Position numbers and translations under genes: made by a program | From: UBA12068 sp038318455 | Lineage (GTDB): Bacteria > Patescibacteriota > Minisyncoccia > Moranbacterales > GWC2-37-73 | NCBI GenBank assembly: GCA_038318455.1 | Contig: JBBQCF010000027.1 | Span: forward strand, 1-12,284 | Reading direction: 5' to 3' | Length of the DNA stretch: 12,284 bases | The notes under the pieces: model-generated | Database searches by the model: none | Seen by the model: only the letters and a program-made list of their open reading frames with translations | Told to the model about the DNA's origin: nothing | Shown: piece after piece, positions 7,836 through 12,284 of the stretch | Position numbering within the stretch: the stretch's first letter is position 1 | Layout: each line of letters opens with the position of its first letter

Positions 7836-8936
7836 TCAAATACCCAGTGATTTACTCCACTCAATTTTGTCCAGTATATTCTTATTTTCCAATAGCCCAC
7901 TTGAGTTAATCATAATATGCGAAAGCTGACAAAAGTTTTTAAAGTAAAGATGGAAGTCCATTCTATTATGAGTTGCCCATAAATACAATGGCAATGGATT
8001 AGCACAAAATTTGTTAAATTTGCAAGAACAACATTTTTCTCCATTTTTCTGTCTAGCCTTTTCAAATAAAAAATCAAACATGGCACCTCTTTTATCCATA
8101 TTTAAATTATTCAAATCACCTATCTTATAAATTGCCCTATCTTCATATTTCAAAGGCAAAATCCATTCAAATAAGTAAAAAGCTCCATCTGATCCTAATA
8201 ATATTTTTGCATAAGGACTAGTTCCCCAGAGACGATTGAGTAGTCTCAGATTTTTTCCCTGCCATTTTCCACCATTGAGATTAGTAATGATTCTGGAAAG
8301 GTTCTCTTTTAATAATATTTGTTCCTGCTGATTCCATATGGCAAACATTTGAGGAAAAAGATCCACACTATTAAAACCCTGGGATAAAATAAACTCCATA
8401 TTTTCTTCCAAAAAAGCCACTTCTGATGGAGTAATTGTGGTAATAATCCTAACCAGATGTTTTTTATCATAAGCATTGAAATTAGCAATAGCCTTATTGA
8501 ATGATGACTGAGCGCTGTCGCCACGAACCTTTCTGTGAGCATCATGACTCCTGGCTTTACCGTCCAAACTAAAATTAAGCGTAAATTTATCCTCATCAAG
8601 CATTGATACGAATTTTCGCATTTTCTCATCAAACAATACTCCATTTGTCGTGGCAACAACCTGCACATTGATTTTTCTTCGCGCAGCTTCATTGTAAATA
8701 TATTTGACAGATTTTTTGAATAAAATTGGATACAAAAATGACTCACTGGTTGTGAATGTTATCGTTTTATTTTCACCAGCTAGGGCAAAAAAAGTATTCA
8801 CGGCTGATGAGATTGTTTCAAAATCAAGAATATCAGTACTTGTTTTATTGACAAAACAATAATCACAATTTAGATTGCATTTTTCACTAAAACAAATATC
8901 CAGCTGAGTAGGTGTTTTCTCTAAATCTTGTTGCAT
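7836..8936 (-). CDS. Radical SAM/SPASM-like peptide maturase with atypical GGEP motif (366 aa)
   Basis: LDICFSEKCNLNCDYCFVNK gives the radical SAM cysteines at 20, 24 and 27. The stretch where GGEP is expected reads TFTTSESFL (Glu65 in place of the motif Glu), so both glycines and the proline are absent. NFSLDGKARSHDAHRKVRG is the conserved 'S-DG---HD-hR' segment of anaerobic sulfatase-maturase-like and sactisynthase-like enzymes. The C-terminus has Cys302-x2-Cys305-x5-Cys311 (with Cys303 in addition) and Cys336, fitting an auxiliary Fe-S cluster. Together these indicate a SPASM-type enzyme acting on a peptide. The start ATG at 8936 lies 17 bases after the unrecognised 313-aa gene. The altered SAM motif could mean changed SAM handling or simply divergence; the CxxxCxxC motif is intact, so activity is likely. 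Confidence 0.83.
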   Translation of the reverse strand: MQQDLEKTPTQLDICFSEKCNLNCDYCFVNKTSTDILDFETISSAVNTFFALAGENKTITFTTSESFLYPILFKKSVKYIYNEAARRKINVQVVATTNGVLFDEKMRKFVSMLDEDKFTLNFSLDGKARSHDAHRKVRGDSAQSSFNKAIANFNAYDKKHLVRIITTITPSEVAFLEENMEFILSQGFNSVDLFPQMFAIWNQQEQILLKENLSRIITNLNGGKWQGKNLRLLNRLWGTSPYAKILLGSDGAFYLFEWILPLKYEDRAIYKIGDLNNLNMDKRGAMFDFLFEKARQKNGEKCCSCKFNKFCANPLPLYLWATHNRMDFHLYFKNFCQLSHIMINSSGLLENKNILDKIEWSKSLGI

Positions 8937-8953
8937 ATTTTTTCAAGGATAAA

Positions 8954-9895
8954 TTAAATTCTTATATAAAAAGTCACCGTACCATCTTTCTCAAAAGCAA
9001 TTATTACTATTTTGCCCTCTAGAACACTTATATACTCCCAAAGTGATTTCATCTCACAAGGACAGCCTACTATTTTAAAGATATCTTCCAATAGCTTATA
9101 GGTTGTCTTTTTTGAGGTCAATACTGGTTCTAAAAATTCTAGATAAATTTTCTTCCTACCCAATGTATCACTTGTTTCATCAATAATATATCTTTCACTC
9201 ACAAAAAACCAGTGTTTCATCAGACCATTTAGCCTCACTCCCAATGAAGCAACAATGTCTCGTTGCTTTTTATTGATAAATTTTTCAGTTTTTTTATTTA
9301 AAATATAATAAATCTTATAAAATGCAGCCTTATTCTCCAAATCAAAACCAACATTTAGCACATCTCCTGCATCAACTTCAAATGCTGGAGGTATCTGCAG
9401 TGCCTTAAAAATTTTCCCAAGGACAACATCTGCATTTTTTATAAACTTAATTTTGCCACTTTTTTCAACACCACCAAGAATAAGCCAAAAAGCAAATGAG
9501 ATAGTATCTTCATCAATATCAGCTCCTCCATATAAATCAAGTGGTGTTTTTGCTATGGATTCTAGAGCAGAAAATATTTCTTTTTTCTTTTCGCAACTCG
9601 TCTTATTCCACACAATCTTCTTATATAAGAGAAGTCTCTTGAGAAAATTAGCCTCATTGCTATATGCATAGCTTCCAGCGTCAATATTAAGCAGGCGAAT
9701 TTCTCCTTTATTTAAAATATCGCGCTTAACTTTAAAGGAGAGTTCGAATTCTGTTTTTTCCAAGCTATCATCAGCTATAATTTCCCTGAAAAACCACAAC
9801 AAATTATTCTTTGCCTTTTCTGAAACATTAGTTTTTTTTGCAAATTTAATTAAATTCTTCTCTGTTTTTAGATGTGTTCTATGATTTTTTTGCAT
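8954..9895 (-). CDS. Unrecognised 313-aa protein within the radical SAM/RiPP operon
   Basis: I do not recognise this protein. It has no signal peptide or membrane segment, so it is probably cytoplasmic. The first 50 residues are basic and predicted helical. After that, four segments of similar shape recur: DLYGGADIDEDTISFAFWLILGG (about 120-142), NVGFDLENKAAFYKIYYIL (181-199), DTLGRKKIYLEF (243-254) and KDGTVTFYIRI at the end. Each looks like a beta-hairpin with an acidic turn and a Lys/aromatic strand, so an internally repeated alpha/beta fold is possible. That pattern is loosely reminiscent of peptide prenyltransferase barrels, but the resemblance is weak. It lies between two radical SAM genes (37 and 17 bases away), which makes it a likely partner, a leader-recognition protein or a further tailoring enzyme. 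Confidence 0.75.
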   Translation of the reverse strand: MQKNHRTHLKTEKNLIKFAKKTNVSEKAKNNLLWFFREIIADDSLEKTEFELSFKVKRDILNKGEIRLLNIDAGSYAYSNEANFLKRLLLYKKIVWNKTSCEKKKEIFSALESIAKTPLDLYGGADIDEDTISFAFWLILGGVEKSGKIKFIKNADVVLGKIFKALQIPPAFEVDAGDVLNVGFDLENKAAFYKIYYILNKKTEKFINKKQRDIVASLGVRLNGLMKHWFFVSERYIIDETSDTLGRKKIYLEFLEPVLTSKKTTYKLLEDIFKIVGCPCEMKSLWEYISVLEGKIVIIAFEKDGTVTFYIRI

Positions 9896-9932
9896 GAAAA
9901 TTGTTATTTTTTCTTATTAATCATAATCCCAA

Positions 9933-10667
9933 TCAACTTATTTCATCATAACTTAATCGCTTGAATTTATGCTTATTTTTAAGATAAAAATTTGGCATAT
10001 TGAGAACCTCAATAAATTTGAAATCAAATTGTTCACTTTTTTTAATTGCCGCTATTAAATGCTTTTCTACTTTTTTTTCATTAATCAGCAACCATTGATT
10101 CTCTCTGGATCTCCCCACATTATTGATACCTGAAAATTTTACAGCTTTAACACCTATTTTATGAAGTATTTCAACCATCTCTGAGAGTGTTTCATAATTC
10201 AAAGACGTTATCACTATATTAACAGAAAAACGCTCAGTAAAAAAAAGAATATTTTTCATACCTTGAATTAAATTATCATAGGCAGTATCATTTTGCACCA
10301 ACCTGTTATGTATCTCTCCTATACCATGCATGGATATTCTCAAACAGCCAATTTTTTCTATATCTATGTTCTTAAAAAAAGAGTCTGTATATTTTTTTGA
10401 AGAAAATAAAATAGCATTTGTGGCCAAGCCAAATTGCATATCCAAGTCTTGAACTAATTTTGTAGCTTTATTTAAAAAGGAGTAAGTTGTGGGTTCACCG
10501 CCAAAAAAATCAACCAATTCATATCCTTGCTCCTTAGCCTTTATTATCTCATGAGCAACCATTTTGTAGGTTATTTTTCTTTTCTTATTTATATCATCGC
10601 TTTTCATGCAAAACAAGCAACGCTGATTGCATTGACTGTCCAGATTCAATGTATAAGACTTAATCAT
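9933..10667 (-). CDS. Short radical SAM protein, first enzyme after the precursor gene (244 aa)
   Basis: MIKSYTLNLDSQCNQRCLFC places the radical SAM cysteines at 13, 17 and 20. DFFGGEPTTYSFL is the GGEP motif and LRISMHGIGEIHNRLVQND is the 'SMHG---HN' segment shared with the short radical SAM proteins at the other end of the locus. It ends soon after the core barrel and has no CxxC-type auxiliary cluster region, unlike most of the other radical SAM proteins here. The ATG at 10667 was chosen. A GTG at 10703 is in frame but lies inside the hairpin that follows the precursor gene, so it is unlikely to be the start. It is 85 bases downstream of the precursor and would be read through that hairpin. 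Role: probable modification of the precursor, or a partner of the other maturases. Confidence 0.82.
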   Translation of the reverse strand: MIKSYTLNLDSQCNQRCLFCMKSDDINKKRKITYKMVAHEIIKAKEQGYELVDFFGGEPTTYSFLNKATKLVQDLDMQFGLATNAILFSSKKYTDSFFKNIDIEKIGCLRISMHGIGEIHNRLVQNDTAYDNLIQGMKNILFFTERFSVNIVITSLNYETLSEMVEILHKIGVKAVKFSGINNVGRSRENQWLLINEKKVEKHLIAAIKKSEQFDFKFIEVLNMPNFYLKNKHKFKRLSYDEIS

Positions 10668-10690
10668 GCCAGATATCCAAAAAAAGTTAT

Positions 10691-10718
10691 AAAAAATCTC
10701 CACTCAAATAAAGAGCGG
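10691..10718 (-). terminator. Weak hairpin plus T-run after the precursor gene (candidate attenuator)
   Basis: On the minus strand CCGCTC (10718-10713), a 7-base loop, and GAGTGG (10705-10700) can pair as six base pairs including one G-U. GA and then a run of Ts (to 10691) follow, with a second T-run soon after. The stem is short, so termination would be partial. Such a site lets the precursor be made in excess over the enzymes, a common arrangement in RiPP operons. Confidence 0.45.
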
Positions 10719-10752
10719 GATTGAAATTTCAAATAAACAATGTGAAACTTTT

Positions 10753-10989
10753 TCAACACCAACCACCACGACTGTGAGAGCCATGAGAGCCATGAGAGCC
10801 ATGAGAAGAGTGCCCACAGCGAGCGAGTGCATCATTTGGCTTTGTAATTCCACCAACTGCACCAGCAACAGCCACAACAACAATTGCCATTTTTGCAATG
10901 TCTTTTTTTGTCATCTTTCCCTCTTCACTCAAGAGAAAAGTTTTAAGATCTTTTTTTATCTTAGGCAGTTTGCTATGTAATATCTTCAT
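10753..10989 (-). CDS. His-Xaa-Ser-repeat RiPP precursor peptide (HxsA-like, 78 aa)
   Basis: A 78-residue peptide in three parts. Residues 1-34 are a Lys-rich leader with FLLSEEGKMTKKDIAKM (18-34), probably the maturase recognition part. Residues 35-48 (AIVVVAVAGAVGGI) are hydrophobic, and NDALA (52-56) ends in an Ala-Leu-Ala site, so the peptide also looks like a secretory signal sequence with cleavage after Ala56. The core runs from Arg57: Cys58, Gly, then HSSHGSHGSHGSHSR (60-74), Gly-Gly-Trp-Cys78. Histidines fall at every third residue (60, 63, 66, 69, 72), with Ser after each at +2 except at the last. This layout matches the named family of His-Xaa-Ser repeat peptides that accompany radical SAM maturases, but its core is short and bounded by two cysteines. 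It is the promoter-proximal gene of the locus, before seven radical SAM genes. The ATG at 10989 follows the promoter by about 37 bases; no Shine-Dalgarno sequence is evident. The final chemistry is unknown. Confidence 0.85.
   Translation of the reverse strand: MKILHSKLPKIKKDLKTFLLSEEGKMTKKDIAKMAIVVVAVAGAVGGITKPNDALARCGHSSHGSHGSHGSHSRGGWC
10774..10809. repeat. 9-bp tandem repeats encoding the His-Gly-Ser core
   Basis: Four consecutive 9-bp units on the plus strand: GTGAGAGCC, ATGAGAGCC twice, then ATGAGAAGA. On the coding strand CAT-GGC-TCT recurs three times without a silent change. Identical codons suggest recent expansion by slippage or unequal exchange rather than old, selected repeats. 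Confidence 0.85.
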
Positions 10990-11025
10990 AACAATGGTAC
11001 TTTTTGTTTATTTTATTATGCTTAA

Positions 11026-11054
11026 ATTATAAACCATATTCTCACTATATGCAA
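11026..11054 (-). promoter_or_regulatory. Promoter of the precursor/radical SAM operon
   Basis: On the minus strand TTGCAT (11054-11049), a 17-base spacer and a perfect TATAAT (11031-11026) precede the precursor ATG at 10989 by 36 bases. Four of six -35 bases match TTGACA. The -35 box starts about 10 bases from the left end of the IS30 element and lies wholly in flanking DNA. It is the strongest promoter-like site in the window. Confidence 0.65.
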
Positions 11055-11063
11055 ACATATTCA

Positions 11064-11090
11064 CTTAAATTCTAATCTGAAGTGCATTTT
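11064..11090 (+). repeat. Left terminal inverted repeat of the IS30 element
   Basis: The inner part ATTCTAATCTGAAGTGCA matches the reverse complement of the right end (ATTCTAGCCTGAGATGCA) at 14 of 18 positions, and a further TTT is shared inward. The exact outer boundary is uncertain by a few bases. Confidence 0.7.
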
Positions 11091-11164
11091 CCCTTCAAAC
11101 AAAAGGACACCCCGTTGTGAGGTATAATAGTTACGCTACATAACTAATTAATATCACAAACAAG

Positions 11165-12142
11165 ATGTCCCATTCACATTTTACACTTAAGCAGAGATTT
11201 CAGCTAGAAACCCTCCTTGGAGCAGGCTGGCTTCAAAAGAATATTGCTCATCATATCAATGTTGATCCCTCAGTGATAAGCAGGGAGATTTCTAGAAATG
11301 GCGGTTCTAAATACGAGGCAAGAAGTGCACATAGTAATTCAATCAAGACGAGAAAAGAGGGCAAAAGAAAAACCAAAGTATTACTCAAAAATGAAACTAT
11401 CAGGTTGTACGTAGAAACAAAATTGAAAGAAGATTGGTCTCCGGAACAAATTGCAGGCAGAGGAAAAAATGAATATGAAGACATGGTGTGCCACGAAACA
11501 ATTTATCAATTCATTTATGAGGAAGAAACTGGCTGGAAAATATATTTTAGACAGAAGAAAGGAAAATACCGAAGGAGGCATGGCACCAAGGAGCGTGAAA
11601 AGACGCGTGAGAGCGAGAAAAAACAGCGCATAGACACTCGCTCTGAGATTATTGAGAAGCGGCAACGTATTGGAGATTGGGAAGGAGATACGATTGTTGG
11701 CGGAGAAAAAACAACAGGGGTACTTACACACGTTGAGAGAAAAAGCGGCTTTTTAATTGCTGATCTTTTTCTAAAGAAAAATGCAGTTTTGATCAAAGAA
11801 AAAACTATTGAAAGTTTTTTGAAAATATCAGCTGATAAGAAATTTTCCATTACTTATGACAATGGAGTTGAGTTTAGCGAGCATGAACTTACAGGCAGAG
11901 GCACTGGAATGTTAATATATTTTGCTTATCCATATCACAGCTGGGAAAGAGGTACGAATGAAAATACTAATGGACTCTTAAGACAGTACTTTCCTAAAAA
12001 GATGATGCTTGCTAAACTAACACAAAAGGACGTAGATAAAGCAGTTAAGCTTATCAATAACCGTCCAAGAAAAAGACTTGGCTATTTGACTCCCTACGAG
12101 GTATTTGTAGAGGGTAAAATTGCATCTCAGGCTAGAATGTAG
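11165..12142 (+). CDS. IS30-family DDE transposase (325 aa)
   Basis: Catalyses cut-and-paste or copy-type movement of the surrounding element. Residues 7-45 (FTLKQRFQLETLL..., LQKNIAHHINVDPSVISREI) form the N-terminal helix-turn-helix typical of IS30 enzymes, with a second DNA-binding part WSPEQIAGR and HETIYQFIY (91-118). The catalytic acidic residues are visible as Asp175 in DWEGDTIVG, Asp232 in TYDNGVEF and, most likely, Glu266 in WERGTNENTNGLLRQYFPK. The C-terminus (RLGYLTPYEVF, then KIASQARM) is family-typical, so the protein is full length. A TATAAT box at 11123-11128 is a plausible -10 element, but no good -35 is seen. The last codons lie inside the right inverted repeat. Confidence 0.95.
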   Translation: MSHSHFTLKQRFQLETLLGAGWLQKNIAHHINVDPSVISREISRNGGSKYEARSAHSNSIKTRKEGKRKTKVLLKNETIRLYVETKLKEDWSPEQIAGRGKNEYEDMVCHETIYQFIYEEETGWKIYFRQKKGKYRRRHGTKEREKTRESEKKQRIDTRSEIIEKRQRIGDWEGDTIVGGEKTTGVLTHVERKSGFLIADLFLKKNAVLIKEKTIESFLKISADKKFSITYDNGVEFSEHELTGRGTGMLIYFAYPYHSWERGTNENTNGLLRQYFPKKMMLAKLTQKDVDKAVKLINNRPRKRLGYLTPYEVFVEGKIASQARM

Positions 12143-12143
12143 G
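12116..12143 (-). repeat. Right terminal inverted repeat of the IS30 element
   Basis: The reverse complement reads ATTCTAGCCTGAGATGCA and pairs with the left terminal repeat. It includes the last eight codons and the stop codon of the transposase. Confidence 0.7.
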
Positions 12144-12284
12144 CAGCTTTGAGATATTCTTCTCTTGTCTCCCTATCAATAAGACCAATGTCAAAATATT
12201 CTTTAATTCGCATATTGATCTTACGTGGATGATTTTTATTAATCCTAATATAACTGGCAAGTTGTCTCTTGATTACTTTTGAAA
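12127..12284 (-). pseudogene. 3' end of an unrecognised gene, probably truncated by the IS30 insertion (partial)
   Basis: On the minus strand a frame open from the window edge encodes about 51 residues, with IRINKNHPRKINMRIKEYF and DIGLIDRETREEYLKAA, and then runs into the IS30 right repeat and stops at TGA (12129-12127). The charged, non-repetitive composition looks like real coding sequence, but no family is recognised. If the IS and one CA duplication are removed, the frame continues LKAEYVCI and ends at TAG (11047-11045), so the element would have replaced only a few C-terminal residues. The gene may therefore still be functional. It points toward the RiPP operon and was probably its upstream neighbour. 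The evidence is a short stretch, so this remains uncertain. Confidence 0.45.

Larger units (their letters stand above)
11064..12143 (+). mobile_element. Complete IS30-family insertion sequence
   Basis: About 1,080 bp, with one transposase gene and imperfect terminal inverted repeats: CTTAAATTCTAATCTGAAG at the left and CCTACATTCTAGCCTGAGA at the right (read inward). The right repeat overlaps the end of the transposase gene, which is usual for this type of element. A possible 2-bp target duplication, CA, flanks it (11062-11063 and 12144-12145), but two bases may match by chance. The element is transcribed away from the RiPP operon. It looks intact and possibly recent. Confidence 0.75.

Noticed and set aside
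6728..7900. Extended GTG start at 7900 for the 364-aa radical SAM protein (with similar GTG or TTG extensions for other genes)
   Set aside because: It overlaps the upstream gene by 65 bases, and the added residues come before the normal N-terminus of the family. ATG starts just after the upstream stop fit better.
10774..10809. CRISPR-like short repeats
   Set aside because: The units are 9 bp with no spacers and encode a peptide core.
10704..10898. Second minus-strand frame with Leu-Met-Ala repeats overlapping the precursor
   Set aside because: The repeats come from the same 9-bp DNA units in another frame, and there is no start context or family resemblance.
10774..10980. Plus-strand frame with Met-Arg-Ala repeats opposite the precursor gene
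   Set aside because: It is the complement of the His-Gly-Ser tandem repeats. The minus-strand frame has the leader, core and operon context of a known precursor type.
326..10989. Recoded TGA (Gly or Trp) as in some candidate phyla
   Set aside because: TGA ends several well-formed genes (for example at 326, 2249, 3393, 7836 and 10753) at natural C-termini, and tryptophan is coded by TGG.
11069..11160. Full promoter for the transposase
   Set aside because: A TATAAT is present at 11123-11128, but no -35 match lies at a proper distance, so only the -10 is mentioned.

Overview
The window is AT-rich, densely packed and almost entirely coded on the minus strand. Genes overlap or sit a few bases apart, and most starts lack a clear Shine-Dalgarno sequence. 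TGA works as a normal stop in many of the genes. Together with an archaeal-style A24 prepilin peptidase and a cysteine-rich anchored protein, this looks like a small-genome, uncultivated bacterium such as Patescibacteria (CPR). That placement is an inference; there is no rRNA or marker gene here to prove it.

The main content is a probable RiPP (ribosomally made, post-translationally modified peptide) locus running right to left from about 11054 to 326. It starts with a good sigma-70-type promoter and a 78-residue precursor (10753-10989). The precursor has a charged leader, a hydrophobic stretch, an Ala-Leu-Ala site, and a short core of His-Xaa-Ser triplets between two cysteines, ending Gly-Gly-Trp-Cys. 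A weak hairpin plus T-run follows, then a 244-aa radical SAM enzyme, an unrecognised 313-aa protein, two SPASM-like radical SAM enzymes, a HemW/HemN-like radical SAM protein and a membrane-anchored Cys-rich protein. After a perfect 17-bp inverted repeat come three more radical SAM enzymes and a membrane-embedded A24 aspartic peptidase. That makes seven radical SAM proteins in about 9.5 kb, six of the short peptide-maturase type and one HemW-like.

The likely scheme is as follows. The leader recruits the maturases, which install radical-based crosslinks or other changes on the His/Ser/Gly/Cys core. The hydrophobic leader and Ala-Leu-Ala site allow export and cleavage, and the A24 peptidase is a candidate for another membrane processing step. 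His-Xaa-Ser repeat precursors with two radical SAM maturases (the HxsA/B/C/D system) are a named bioinformatic family. The set here is much larger and may be a separate, undescribed variant. Chemistry and function are unknown.

The left edge (1-264) holds the N-terminus of a membrane protein resembling the transmembrane domain of fused spermidine-synthase-like proteins, with its own candidate promoter. At the right lies a complete IS30-family element (about 11064-12143). It appears to have landed in the last codons of another minus-strand gene (12127-12284, partial), leaving its left end about 10 bp from the -35 box of the precursor promoter.
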